Notes: generated by a model not told the origin, from the letters alone. 33,976 nucleotides of DNA from Anaerolineae bacterium (GCA_029262755.1 JAJCYU010000149.1:1-33976), one strand, 5' to 3'. Counted from the stretch's first letter, positions 1 to 8,970 are shown. A program made the numbers and translations.

Positions 1-305
1 CTCTGCGCCGCATCGCGGATAGCTTCAACCTGCCTTACGACCACGACCCATCCCACCCCCAACACCCGATCAGCATCACGCGCGCCGAATTCGACGAAGC
101 GCTGGATCGCTTAGCCGCGGCGAAGGTGCCGCTGCACGCAGATCGCGACCGCGCTTGGAAGGACTTTGCCGGCTGGCGCGTGAACTACGACGAGCCGCTG
201 CTCGGCCTCGCCGCGCTCGTGATGGCGCCGGTCGCACCGTGGACCTCGGACCGCTCGCCCGCCCGCGGCCGGATGGTGCAGCGCTACGGTGCGCCGGGGG
301 ATTGA
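1..305 (+). CDS. C-terminal part of an unrecognised protein (5' end outside window)
   Basis: An open frame enters from the left edge (first whole codon at base 3) and stops at TGA 303-305, giving about 100 residues. The sequence has normal coding character: acidic and basic residues are mixed, and there is a hydrophobic stretch inside WKDFAGWRVNYDEPLLGLA followed by VMAPVAPW. It ends with a short basic tail. I do not recognise a family with certainty. The hydrophobic patch and the Pro/Trp-rich end could suggest association with a membrane protein, but this is weak. It converges on the pabC gene. Confidence 0.5.
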   Translation, partial: LRRIADSFNLPYDHDPSHPQHPISITRAEFDEALDRLAAAKVPLHADRDRAWKDFAGWRVNYDEPLLGLAALVMAPVAPWTSDRSPARGRMVQRYGAPGD

Positions 306-330
306 GGATCAATGGCCTGCGTCTCCGATC

Positions 331-364
331 GCCGCGGGACGAGCTGCCAACCCATTCCCGCGGC
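331..364. terminator. possible hairpin between convergent genes
   Basis: An 8-bp perfect inverted repeat (GCCGCGGG and CCCGCGGC, 18-nt loop) lies between the convergent ends of the left-edge gene and pabC. It has no T-run on either side, so a terminator role rests mainly on its position. Confidence 0.25.
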
Positions 365-437
365 AGTTCAGGCAACCGGCCGATCATCGGCAGTAGCGAC
401 CGCGACCGAGCGCCTTGCTCGCCTCACACTTGCTACG

Positions 438-1340
438 CTAGCGACACGGATCCAGGTCGAGCGCATCGCGCAGGCGGGCCACCACGTTGGCGTCGGCCGC
501 GTCGTCTCCGATCGATCGTCCGCCTACGCGCGCAAGCGGACGGACGCCGTACAACGCGTTGGTTAGCAACGCGAGATCGGCCGCGTAGAGGTCGGGCACG
601 GTGACGGGCGCAACGACCGGCGTGAAGCCCAGCGCATCGGCCGTCGATAGCAGCGCGGCCCGCACCGTGCCGGCCTTCGCGCCCTCCGCAAGCGGCGGCG
701 TCCATAGACGGCCGTGCTTGACCACAAACAGATTGGCCGCGTCCGCTCCCGCGATCCGACCATCCTCGTTGCGCCGTAGCGCAAGGTCGGCGCCCGCGTG
801 TCGCGCCTCGCGGCGTGCCTGGACGGCGCTCGTGTAGTCCAACGTCTTGTGACGCGCGAGCGGACCGCGCACTACAGGATGGCGGCTGAAGATCGCGCTC
901 GCCCGAGGCGCCTCGAAGGGCCGTATGGCCAGTGCGTCCGCCGTCACGAGGAGCGTGGGACGGAAGGACTCCGGACGTGGAAGCTCGAGGCCGCGCGCGG
1001 GCCGCGTTCCCGGCGCCGCGGGATCGCGTGCCCCGCGCGTCAACGTCAAGCGCAGCACCGCATGTTGGCCGGCGCCGTCAATATTGCGCGCAGCTAGGAG
1101 TTCCGCCGCGATCCGTGCGATGTCGTCCGCCGACGGTGGTGGTGCCAACCCGAGCGCATGGGCGCTCCCCGCGAGACGCGTGGCGTGGCGCGACAGCCGC
1201 GTGATCCGGCCGGCGTGCGCATGCATCGTCTCGAACAGACCGTCGGCCAGCAGCAGTCCCCGGTCGTCGGGCGCAATGCGCGCCGCGGCGGCGGGACGCA
1301 GCGTTCCGTGGAGCCAGACGACATCGTACGGGTCGTTCAT
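438..1340 (-). CDS. pabC: PLP-dependent class IV aminotransferase, probable aminodeoxychorismate lyase
   Basis: A 300-residue fold type IV PLP enzyme. In this family PabC releases pyruvate from 4-amino-4-deoxychorismate to give p-aminobenzoate for folate. The N-terminus carries the family pattern (VWLHG near residue 9; DDRGLLLADGLFET at 25-38). The Schiff-base lysine is probably K165 in HKTLDY, and the ANLFVV block is at 202-207. The ATG at 1340 is chosen because the family pattern begins right after it; an in-frame TTG at 1415 would add 25 unfamiliar residues. It lies 87 bp after the pabB-pabA fusion on the same strand, which favours PabC over a branched-chain or D-amino acid aminotransferase. 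Oddity: the glutamate usually found five residues before the Asn of the NLF block, which contacts the PLP ring nitrogen in relatives, is Gly198 here. Confidence 0.85.
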   Translation of the reverse strand: MNDPYDVVWLHGTLRPAAAARIAPDDRGLLLADGLFETMHAHAGRITRLSRHATRLAGSAHALGLAPPPSADDIARIAAELLAARNIDGAGQHAVLRLTLTRGARDPAAPGTRPARGLELPRPESFRPTLLVTADALAIRPFEAPRASAIFSRHPVVRGPLARHKTLDYTSAVQARREARHAGADLALRRNEDGRIAGADAANLFVVKHGRLWTPPLAEGAKAGTVRAALLSTADALGFTPVVAPVTVPDLYAADLALLTNALYGVRPLARVGGRSIGDDAADANVVARLRDALDLDPCR

Positions 1341-1427
1341 GGCCGTGCCGATAGGCCGGGCTTGCGCGGGCCACGTCTGGACTTTGTGCAACGCTCCAGG
1401 CGGGGGATGTTGCAACTCATGGTCGCG

Positions 1428-4106
1428 TCATGTCCGGAGGCGCGGATAGCGCAGCGCGCGCGGCAGGCCTGCCCCGGCCGTGCGTTGCGCGCCTGGACGA
1501 CCGAGAATGTTAGACAAGATGCGATGACCGTCCTCGGTCAGCACCGCCTCCGGGTGGAATTGAAGGCCGACCATCGGATAGACGCGATGTCGGAAAGCCA
1601 TGATGGTCCCGTCGGGCAATCGGGCGCTGACCTGCAGCTGCGCCGGCAGCGTCTCGGCCTGGACGATGAGGGAGTGGTAGCGCGTGACCGTCAGCGGTTG
1701 CGACACGCCTTCGAACGCGCCGAGACCGTCGTGTTGTACCTTGGACGTTCGCCCGTGCATGGGCTCGTGGGCGCGTACGACGGTGCCTCCCAAGGCTGTG
1801 GCCATGGCTTGATGGCCCAGACAGATGCCCACCATGGGGATGCGGTGCGCAAGTCTGCGAACGAGCTCGATGCTGACGCCGGCGTCCTCGGGCCGACCCG
1901 GTCCCGGTGAGAGCACGATATGCGCCGGATCGAGCGCGGCGATCTCGTCCACGGTCAATGCGTCGTTGCGCACGACCTCGCGGCTCCAGCCGAGTTCTCC
2001 GATATATCGCGCCAAGTTGTCCACGAAGGAATCGTAGTTGTCGATCAACAGGACGAAGTCTTGGTTTCGGGCTGTAGAGCGATCCGCAGGCTGCCACGAC
2101 CGAGTTCGGACCATCGGCACTCCGGACTCGGCGGGCGCGGGTGTCGCGCCGCGTCCTCCCGCGGGCGACGAATCCGGTGTCCGCGCTTCCCCGCGCGGAT
2201 GGGCCTCGATCTGCGTGGTGCTAGGCGGGGCGCTGACAGCGGAGGGTTGGCTTGCTCCACCGGCACCAACGCCAGGCATGGTTGCGCGCGCTTGCTGCGC
2301 CATCCAACGGCTCATGGCAGCAACCGCCTCTTCCCCGGGCGGCGGCGCACAACCGCGTGCAGCGGCTACGAGGGACGCCGCCTTCACGAGGGTCTCGTCG
2401 TACTCGGCACCGGGAATGGAGTCGGCCACGATGCCGCCGCCCGCGTGGATGCTCACGTAGTCGGCGTCGAGCACCGCGGTGCGGATGGCGACGCTGAGAT
2501 CCATGTCGCCGTTGAAGCCGATCCAACCGATGGCGCCGCAATAGGGACCGCGGCGAACAGGCTCGAGCGCGTGGATGACCTCCATCGCGCGAACACGCGG
2601 CGCACCGGTGATCGACCCGCTCGGGAAGGCGGCTCGCACGAGATCGATGGGGCCGGCATCGGACTTTCGTTCACCGACGACCGTCGACACGAGGTGGTGC
2701 ACGCCGGAAAAGGACTCGAGACGACAGAGTTGGGTGGCCCGAACGCTGCCGTCACGACAGACGCGCGAGAGATCATTGCGCTTCAGATCGACGATCATCA
2801 CGTTCTCGGCGCGATCCTTCTCACTGGCCAGCAGCTGCGCCGCGAGGGCCGCGTCCGTCTCCGGATCGTCCGATCTTGGCCGCGTGCCCTTGACGGGGCG
2901 TGCCTCCACGCGCCCTGCGCGCACCGCCAGAAAGCGTTCCGGAGAGGCCGACGCCAGGGTGATCGGGCCGGCGCGCAGGAAGGCTCCGAAGGGCGCGGGG
3001 CTCGCGGCGCGTAGGCGTTCGTACAACGCGATGTCGTCATCGGCAGCGATGCGCGGAATTCGGAAGCGCTGCGCCAGGTTTGCCTGGAAGAGGTCGCCGG
3101 CATGCACGTGCTCGACGATACGCGCAACGGCGTGTTCGTACGCAGGGCGCGTGAAGTCGGTGAGGACGGGGGGCGCATCGGCGGCGGTCGTTGCAAGCGC
3201 TGGATCGCCGGAAGCCGGCGTATCTGCGTGACCGGCAGCCGCGATGCCTGCGCCGGCCGTTTCGCGAGCGCCTGCACCGGCAACAACCAACTCGTCCCAC
3301 CGATCGACCACGCCCGAGATGCGTTCGCGAGCGCGCAATTGCGCGCGATCCGCAACGAGCTCCGGTAGGCCGCCGCAGAGCACCCAGCATTGCGTCTGCG
3401 CATGATCGAAGGCGATCACGAGATCGTAGAGACCGACGTGCAGATCGGGGGCGCGGCGCCGAGCATCACGGGGTGGATCGACGCGCTCCAGATGATGCAA
3501 CAGGTCGTAGGCGAACATGCCGGCGAGGCCACCCTGGAACGGGGGCAGCTGCGGGTCGGCCGCCCGTTGGCGCGTGGCGAGCAGCTCGGCGAGAACCGCG
3601 AAGGGATCCGCGCACGTCGTCGCGATCCCGTCGCGCGTAACGTGATCGGACCATGCCGAAACGATGTTCAGCGGCTCGAGCGCGAGGTAGGAGTAGCGAG
3701 CATCGGGAACGCGCTCTGCCGCGCCGATGCGGGAGCGGCTATCGCCACGAGCCTGCAAACCGTCCCCCAGCGTTCCCGGATCGTCCGGATTCGCAGTCAC
3801 GATCCCTGGAATGACGTCGTGGCTGGATTTATCGAAGTCCGCGCTCTGCGAAGCGGGCCCAACCCGATCCCGATGAACCGGGTGGGGGTCGTTGCGAAGA
3901 ACTCGGGTGCCGGCTGGCGACGCGCCCAAGCCGGCGTGGCTCGCGGAATCCAGGAAGAGCGTACCGGGCTGTCTGGCGAAGTAGCGGAACGCCAGCAAGG
4001 GCGGCAACCAGGGCAACGCACGCGCCACGACGGGAGGTAGCGGGGTCACGGGGATCGACCTAGCGAGATTTTGTGGTTGCGGTGGACCGGAAGCGGTGGC
4101 GCCCAC
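1428..4106 (-). CDS. pabB: Aminodeoxychorismate synthase, PabB-PabA fusion
   Basis: An 892-residue fusion that makes 4-amino-4-deoxychorismate from chorismate and glutamine. Residues about 20-585 are the chorismate-binding PabB part. PVKGTRPR at 404-411 carries the lysine (K406) typical of PabB, where anthranilate synthase has alanine. SPERF, SEKDRAENVMIVDLKRND, GSITGAPR and HAGGGIVADS also fit the family. A low-complexity Pro/Ala/Ser linker (about 600-680) leads to a class I glutamine amidotransferase (about 684-870) with NYDSFVDNLARY, nucleophile C762 in GICLGHQ, MHGRTS, and H851/E853 in FHPEA. The order PabB then PabA is opposite to the usual PabA-PabB fusions of fungi and actinomycetes. 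About 80 extra residues lie between FLDSA (51-55) and ARYSYLALEP (136-145), where relatives have a short loop. The GTG start is uncertain; another GTG lies 19 codons in. pabC follows. Confidence 0.92.
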   Translation of the reverse strand: MGATASGPPQPQNLARSIPVTPLPPVVARALPWLPPLLAFRYFARQPGTLFLDSASHAGLGASPAGTRVLRNDPHPVHRDRVGPASQSADFDKSSHDVIPGIVTANPDDPGTLGDGLQARGDSRSRIGAAERVPDARYSYLALEPLNIVSAWSDHVTRDGIATTCADPFAVLAELLATRQRAADPQLPPFQGGLAGMFAYDLLHHLERVDPPRDARRRAPDLHVGLYDLVIAFDHAQTQCWVLCGGLPELVADRAQLRARERISGVVDRWDELVVAGAGARETAGAGIAAAGHADTPASGDPALATTAADAPPVLTDFTRPAYEHAVARIVEHVHAGDLFQANLAQRFRIPRIAADDDIALYERLRAASPAPFGAFLRAGPITLASASPERFLAVRAGRVEARPVKGTRPRSDDPETDAALAAQLLASEKDRAENVMIVDLKRNDLSRVCRDGSVRATQLCRLESFSGVHHLVSTVVGERKSDAGPIDLVRAAFPSGSITGAPRVRAMEVIHALEPVRRGPYCGAIGWIGFNGDMDLSVAIRTAVLDADYVSIHAGGGIVADSIPGAEYDETLVKAASLVAAARGCAPPPGEEAVAAMSRWMAQQARATMPGVGAGGASQPSAVSAPPSTTQIEAHPRGEARTPDSSPAGGRGATPAPAESGVPMVRTRSWQPADRSTARNQDFVLLIDNYDSFVDNLARYIGELGWSREVVRNDALTVDEIAALDPAHIVLSPGPGRPEDAGVSIELVRRLAHRIPMVGICLGHQAMATALGGTVVRAHEPMHGRTSKVQHDGLGAFEGVSQPLTVTRYHSLIVQAETLPAQLQVSARLPDGTIMAFRHRVYPMVGLQFHPEAVLTEDGHRILSNILGRPGAQRTAGAGLPRALRYPRLRT

Positions 4107-4241
4107 CCGGCGCTACGGGTTGGCTCGTACGCCGGAACGCTACGGCGACCGCGACGACCCGGCGCGTAGCGAGTCCCATCGTCGACCGCTGGTCGGAAAA
4201 CACGCGCCAACAACGGCCATTCGCACTGCGTGCGCACACGA

Positions 4242-5651
4242 TCAGGTTCCGGCTTCCACCAGCTCCATCCGCTTTTCCTCCGCGACGGCGATCGGATACT
4301 TGCCGTCGAAGCAAGCGAAGCAGAAGCCCTCGGGGCGATCGACGCATGACTTCAGGCCTTCGACCGTCGTGTAGCGCAGGGTGTCGGCCGTGATGTGCTC
4401 GCGTATCTCGTCGAGGGTCATGCGGGAGCCGATCAGTTCTTGCCGGCTGGGCGTGTCGATGCCGTAGAAGCAGGAATGCGCGGTGATCGGGCTGCCTACC
4501 CGCATGTGGATCTCGGAGGCGCCCGCACCGCGCACCATGCGGGCCAGCTTGCGCGATGTCGTGCCGCGCACGATCGAATCGTCGACCAGCACCACCCGCT
4601 TGCCCTCGAAGACTTCGCGTACGGGGTTGAACTTCAGGCGCACGCCCTCGTCGCGGCGCGACTGCTCGGGGCTGATGAAGGTGCGGCCGACGTAGTGGTT
4701 TCGAATCAGGCCGATCTCGAAGGGCAGCCCGGAGGCCTGCGCGTAGCCGAGTGCCACGGCGTTGCTCGAGTCCGGAACGGGCACAACGACATCGGCCTCG
4801 ACGTCGTCTGTCTCGGCCAGCCAAGCCCCGATGCGCTTGCGTACGTCGTAGGCCAGATGGCCGAAGGCTTTGGAGTCTGGGCGGCTGAAGTAGATGTGCT
4901 CGAAGATGCAATGGGCCGTGTCGACCCGTCCGCGGCGGGCCGCGATGATGTCTGGGTGAGGCAGACGGTGCATGCCTTCCTCATCCCAGGTGATGATCTC
5001 GCCGGGCCCGACCTCGTCCACGAAATCCATGCGGGCGATGTCGAGCGCAGGAGTCTCGCTGGCGATGATCCAATCCTTCCCATCGGTACCGAAGGACAGC
5101 GGACGCACGCCGTAGGGATCACGGAAGGCGAACAGGCGCTCGCGCGTGACCAGCACGGCGCTGTACGCACCGCGAATATCGTCTTGAAGGCGGCGGATGG
5201 CACGCACGAGTGGCATGCCCTCTGAGACGTGCAGCCAAGCGATGTACTTGGCGAGGACCTCACCGTCGTTGCTGCCCTCGAAATCGACGCCGCGCGCTTC
5301 CAGCCACTCACGGATGCCCCAGTAGTTGACGATGTCGCCGTTGGAGCAAAGGGCGAGGATGCCGCCGTCCAGGGTCGTGACCATATGGGGCTGGGTGTTC
5401 TCGGGTCGGTTGCCGCCCTGCGTCGGGTAGCGCACGTGCCCGCATCCGAGTCGACCCGCAAAGTCGTCGCTCGGGCGATGACCGAATACCTCGCGGACGT
5501 ATCCGATACCTTTGTGGAGGCGAAGACGTCGCCCGTCGCTTACGGCCACACCGCATGCGTCCTGGCCCCTATGCTGCATTTGGAAAAGGCCGTTGACGAT
5601 GTCGGCGAAGCCGTCTCGCTCGTCGGAGTAGTAGCCGATGACGCCGCACAT
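4242..5651 (-). CDS. purF: Amidophosphoribosyltransferase
   Basis: A 469-residue enzyme catalysing the first step of purine synthesis: PRPP plus glutamine gives 5-phosphoribosylamine. After removal of Met1 the N-terminal nucleophile is Cys2 (MCGVIGYY), so there is no propeptide. Glutaminase motifs include QHRGQDACG (26-34) and GHVRYPTQGG (71-80). The PRPP loop is VVLVDDSIVRGTT (353-365). The four cysteines expected to hold a [4Fe-4S] cluster in the Bacillus-type enzyme are present: C248, C394, and C444/C447 in FCFACFDGKYP. The length is normal. Upstream (5652-5881) there is an AT-rich island near 5768-5812 that probably holds its promoter, and a 6-bp hairpin (5690-5706) in the likely leader. 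The pabB-pabA fusion follows after 135 bp. Confidence 0.97.
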   Translation of the reverse strand: MCGVIGYYSDERDGFADIVNGLFQMQHRGQDACGVAVSDGRRLRLHKGIGYVREVFGHRPSDDFAGRLGCGHVRYPTQGGNRPENTQPHMVTTLDGGILALCSNGDIVNYWGIREWLEARGVDFEGSNDGEVLAKYIAWLHVSEGMPLVRAIRRLQDDIRGAYSAVLVTRERLFAFRDPYGVRPLSFGTDGKDWIIASETPALDIARMDFVDEVGPGEIITWDEEGMHRLPHPDIIAARRGRVDTAHCIFEHIYFSRPDSKAFGHLAYDVRKRIGAWLAETDDVEADVVVPVPDSSNAVALGYAQASGLPFEIGLIRNHYVGRTFISPEQSRRDEGVRLKFNPVREVFEGKRVVLVDDSIVRGTTSRKLARMVRGAGASEIHMRVGSPITAHSCFYGIDTPSRQELIGSRMTLDEIREHITADTLRYTTVEGLKSCVDRPEGFCFACFDGKYPIAVAEEKRMELVEAGT

Positions 5652-5881
5652 GGCTCGCCGTGCTCCCCCGGGCCGGACATGGCCCCGATTCCGCCTGTTG
5701 GGCGGAGGCTCGTGCTTACGGTTGCATCCGAATTCTAGCGCCCTCGGCGCGCGTCGGGCAGCGTCGAGGATTAATTGTGGTTGATGTTGTATTAGAACAG
5801 GGTTTTGGGGAATCGATGGGGCGGATGAGCGGCGGAGGTGTGTTCCTGTGCAACATCCGCCGCAACCTCGAGGTCACTGTC

Positions 5882-7258
5882 CTATGACTTGGGTTGATAC
5901 ACGTTGGTGGCTTCGGGAAGGAGTTCGGCGACTGCGTCGGCTACGTGCCCCAGCATCTTGGGGTCTTCGGTGCCGGCCAACACGTAGAGCTTCCATAGGT
6001 CGCGATACGAACGCTCAAGATCCGCTAAACGCGGTACGCGATGTCGCGCATGGTTCAGCGGCACCACCCGCGGCTGATCAGGCAGACGTACGTGGGTCTG
6101 CGCCTCCTTGAGCTGCATGCGACGGGCAGGACAATACAGCACGACCAGAGGCGGTTCCGAGCGCGATACGGCCGCGACCCGATCGCGTACGGCTGCTTCG
6201 AAGGCGGCACGCTCTTCGTGCTGACCCGCGGCGAAGAAACGCGCAACCAACGCGTCCTGGACATCGCGGTTGGCGTAGCGGGGAAAGACGCAGGCACGCT
6301 TCAGGAGGCGCCGGCTGCCATAGCGGGCGAGCAACTCGCGCTGCCGCGCGGCCAGCGCCGGCTCCGCGGGCGGATGGGACTCGAGCAAGACACGGAGCGA
6401 CTCGTCGGTCTGCTCGTAGAGGTCCTCCGGTCGTAGACCACCATGCTGCAACGCGTTTTCCACCGCTTGCGCGATGATCGCACCTGCGGTCACCTTGGCA
6501 TGGTGGTAGTAAACCCTCTCGCTGAAAAAGTAACGGGCGTCGAGCACCCGCACGAGCTCGCTGAGGATGTCCTCCCGTAGCAGACCGCGTTTGGCCACGT
6601 CCACGAAGAGGTGGCCGCTATCGCGATCGACCATAAAGTACTGGATCACCCTGTCGTCGTAATGCAGGTTGAGACCCGTGTAATAGGCGTCGCGACGCAG
6701 GTAGTCCAGGATGTCAGCGCAGATCGTGTCCGACAGGATCTCGCGCCAATAGGGCGGCACCGTCGGCAGGTCCGGCTCGTCCTCGGGCAGTAGGACCGCG
6801 AGCACCTCGCGGCGGATACCCATGCGCTCCAGCTGTGCACCAAGCTCGCCTTCCGGCGCCAGCGCACGTCGAAAGCGCGCCGGGCTGTCATGGCGCTCGA
6901 GAATGCCGCTTTGGTCTTCGATGTTGTGACCGAATGGAATGTGGGTGACATCGTGGACGAGCGCCGCAGCACGAAGGATGCGGGCCTCGTCCTCAGCAAC
7001 GCCGATACGCGCCCGCGGCGCCGCCGCACGGTTGTGGTTGATCGCCTCGATCATGCGCCCCGTGAGGTGCATCGTGCCTAAGCTGTGCTCAAAGCGCGTG
7101 TGCTGCGCGCCCGGGAAGACGAGGTAGGCCGTGCCCAATTGTCGTACGCCGCGCAGTCGCTGCATGGCGCGCGTATCGAGGAGGGCGAGCTCGTCCGAGC
7201 TGAGGTGGATGTCGCCGTGCACAGGGTCGCGCACGACCGAGCCACGGCGCCCGCTCAC
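5882..7258 (-). CDS. HD-domain phosphohydrolase, dGTPase/SAMHD1-like
   Basis: A 458-residue HD-superfamily protein resembling deoxynucleotide triphosphohydrolases. Metal ligands visible in order are H58 (RFEHSLG), H102-D103 (VHDVTHIPFGH) and probably D181 in CADILDYLRRDAYYTG. The start RGSVVRDPVHGDIHLS is typical of this group (relatives are annotated as HD domain-containing or dNTP triphosphohydrolase). Substrate cannot be read from the sequence. It starts with GTG at 7258, overlapping the der stop by 4 bp (GTGA), so it is translationally coupled to der. A Cys/Arg-containing region near CPARRMQLKE (about 375-384) lies in the helical C-terminal half. Downstream, an 8-bp inverted repeat (5829-5863) without a T-run may mark the end of the transcript. 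Confidence 0.88.
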   Translation of the reverse strand: MSGRRGSVVRDPVHGDIHLSSDELALLDTRAMQRLRGVRQLGTAYLVFPGAQHTRFEHSLGTMHLTGRMIEAINHNRAAAPRARIGVAEDEARILRAAALVHDVTHIPFGHNIEDQSGILERHDSPARFRRALAPEGELGAQLERMGIRREVLAVLLPEDEPDLPTVPPYWREILSDTICADILDYLRRDAYYTGLNLHYDDRVIQYFMVDRDSGHLFVDVAKRGLLREDILSELVRVLDARYFFSERVYYHHAKVTAGAIIAQAVENALQHGGLRPEDLYEQTDESLRVLLESHPPAEPALAARQRELLARYGSRRLLKRACVFPRYANRDVQDALVARFFAAGQHEERAAFEAAVRDRVAAVSRSEPPLVVLYCPARRMQLKEAQTHVRLPDQPRVVPLNHARHRVPRLADLERSYRDLWKLYVLAGTEDPKMLGHVADAVAELLPEATNVYQPKS

Positions 7259-8658
7259 GCCTTGCGGGCCTTCTTCTTCGCTTTGCGCGTCGGTCGGCCC
7301 TCGTCATCGCCCTGGCGGAAGCGCAGCTTGATCGCGCTGCCCTCGAAGCCGTAGCGCTCGCGGATCTGGTTCTCGACGTAGCGCTCGTACGTGAAGTGAA
7401 CCAGCTCGACGTCGTTGACGAAGAACACGAAGCGCGGCGGCGCCACGCTGACCTGCGTGCCGTAGCGAATCTTGAGCGGTCGGCCGTTGCGCGTGATCGC
7501 ATGTTTGGCGGTCAGCTCAGCCACGAGGCGGTTGAGCTCACCTGTGGGGATACGCCTACTGCGCTCGGCTTGAATCTCCGTAGCGCGCGCCAGGATCTTG
7601 GTCGCGCGCTGACCTGTCAGAGCAGAGATGAATATGATCGGGGCGTACTCCAGGAATTGAAGCTGGGAGCGAAACTCCTTCTCCAACTCGATGGCGGTCA
7701 TGTGGTCCTTTTCGATAAGGTCCCACTTGTTGATGGCGATAATCGCCCCGACGCCCGCATCGGCCAAGGCGCCGCCGATATGTGCATCCTGGGCCGTCAC
7801 ACCATCCACCGCGTCGATCAGCAGCACGGCTACGTCCGCGCGCTCAAGCGAGCGCATCGCACGCAGAACACTGTAGCGCTCGATGCCCGCTTCAATCCGG
7901 CCTCGCCGTCGCACACCCGCCGTGTCAACGATCACGAACTCCTCACCCTCCCAGCGGACGACCGTGTCCACGGGATCGCGTGTCGTGCCGGGGACCTCGC
8001 TCACCACGGCGCGATCGGAGCCGGTCAATCGGTTGAGCAAGCTCGATTTACCGACGTTGGGCCGACCCACGATGGCGATGCGAAGGCGCCCGTCCTCCGG
8101 TTCCGCTTCACGCACCGGGAGCAGCGCGACGATCTCATCCAACAAGTCGCCGCTGCCGCGGCCGTGGAGCGCCGTGAGCGGATGCGGCTGCCCAAGGCCG
8201 AGGTTCCAGAACTCGGCCGCGTCGTACTGCACGCGTTCCTTTTCGGCCTTGTTCACCGCCACGATCACAGGCTTGCCGCTGCGGCGCAGGAGGTCGGCTA
8301 CGTCCTCGTCACCGGGCGTCATACCGTCCTGCGCGTCCACCAGCAACACGATGACGTCGGCCTCAGCGATGGCAACCATCGCCTGATTGCGGACGCGTTC
8401 GTCCAGGCCGGCGACTCGGGCCTCATCGTCCGGTAGGCGCCGGACGCGTGGGCCACCCTCTTGGGGTAGGCCCTCCAATCCGCCGGTGTCTACCAGCATG
8501 AAGTCTCGCCCGGACCACTCGCCCGGTGCGTAGAGGCGGTCGCGGGTGGTTCCCGGCAAATCCTCGACGATCGCCAGGCGCTGTCCGATAATGCGGTTGA
8601 AGAGCGTCGACTTTCCGACGTTCGGTCGCCCGACGAGAGCGACGAGAGGAAGGCTCAT
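7255..8658 (-). CDS. der: Ribosome-assembly GTPase Der (EngA)
   Basis: A 467-residue double GTPase needed for 50S ribosome maturation. The first G domain has GRPNVGKST (10-18), DLPGTTRD, DTGG (57-60) and NKAE (136-139). The second has GRPNVGKSS (198-206), EVPGTTRD, DTAG (245-248) and NKWD (310-313). A KH-like C-terminal domain (about 365-455) follows, ending in a basic RKAKKKARKA tail. The ATG at 8658 directly precedes the first P-loop. Oddity: the guanine-specificity motif of domain 1 is NKAE rather than the usual NKxD. The HD gene overlaps its stop codon. Confidence 0.96.
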   Translation of the reverse strand: MSLPLVALVGRPNVGKSTLFNRIIGQRLAIVEDLPGTTRDRLYAPGEWSGRDFMLVDTGGLEGLPQEGGPRVRRLPDDEARVAGLDERVRNQAMVAIAEADVIVLLVDAQDGMTPGDEDVADLLRRSGKPVIVAVNKAEKERVQYDAAEFWNLGLGQPHPLTALHGRGSGDLLDEIVALLPVREAEPEDGRLRIAIVGRPNVGKSSLLNRLTGSDRAVVSEVPGTTRDPVDTVVRWEGEEFVIVDTAGVRRRGRIEAGIERYSVLRAMRSLERADVAVLLIDAVDGVTAQDAHIGGALADAGVGAIIAINKWDLIEKDHMTAIELEKEFRSQLQFLEYAPIIFISALTGQRATKILARATEIQAERSRRIPTGELNRLVAELTAKHAITRNGRPLKIRYGTQVSVAPPRFVFFVNDVELVHFTYERYVENQIRERYGFEGSAIKLRFRQGDDEGRPTRKAKKKARKA

Positions 8659-8727
8659 GCGGGGGCCTCTGTGGGTCCGCGGCGCGATAGCGCGCCTGTT
8701 TATGTCAAATGGGACGGAAGAACGGTG

Positions 8728-8736
8728 ATGATAGCA
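8728..8736 (-). promoter_or_regulatory. candidate extended -10 element for der
   Basis: Read on the minus strand the sequence is TGCTATCAT, an extended -10 (TGn plus TATCAT, five of six consensus bases), about 70 nt upstream of the der ATG. No good -35 is seen. A TTGACA lies further downstream (near 8702-8707) but has no -10 at a proper distance. A small GC hairpin (8681-8696) lies in the presumed leader. Confidence 0.3.
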
Positions 8737-8844
8737 TAGCCGTGTGCGCTGGTGGGCCGGTTAGGGAGCCCGGAAGGGCCGTGATGAAAGGCGGAGCGGG
8801 GTTGTTTGAAATCCCTTCGTCTTGGGCAGGGTAGCCGGCAAATT

Positions 8845-8861
8845 CCTTGGCAGCGCCAAGG
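8845..8861. promoter_or_regulatory. inverted repeat over the rpsD -35 box
   Basis: CCTTGGC-AGC-GCCAAGG is a perfect 7-bp inverted repeat with a 3-nt centre that overlaps the candidate -35 box of rpsD. It could be an operator. Binding by any regulator is inference. Confidence 0.3.
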
Positions 8862-8875
8862 ATGTAGGGTATCCT
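8847..8875 (+). promoter_or_regulatory. candidate sigma-70 type promoter of rpsD
   Basis: TTGGCA (8847-8852) and TATCCT (8870-8875) are separated by exactly 17 bp, about 95 nt upstream of the rpsD ATG. The remaining leader shows no conserved S4-binding structure that I can recognise. Confidence 0.5.
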
Positions 8876-8970
8876 AATGGGGTTGTACTCATAGGTCGGC
8901 GCATGCTGACCGCAGCCATTCGCAGGGCACGCCGCAGCGCGCGCGTGCTTGGACGAGCACCGGAGGATCG

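Noticed and set aside
1920-3014. 364-codon plus-strand frame opposite pabB-pabA
   Set aside because: Shadow of the chorismate-binding domain; no recognisable domain, and composition follows the opposite strand.
7396-8436. 346-codon plus-strand frame opposite der
   Set aside because: Mirror of a well-conserved GTPase gene.
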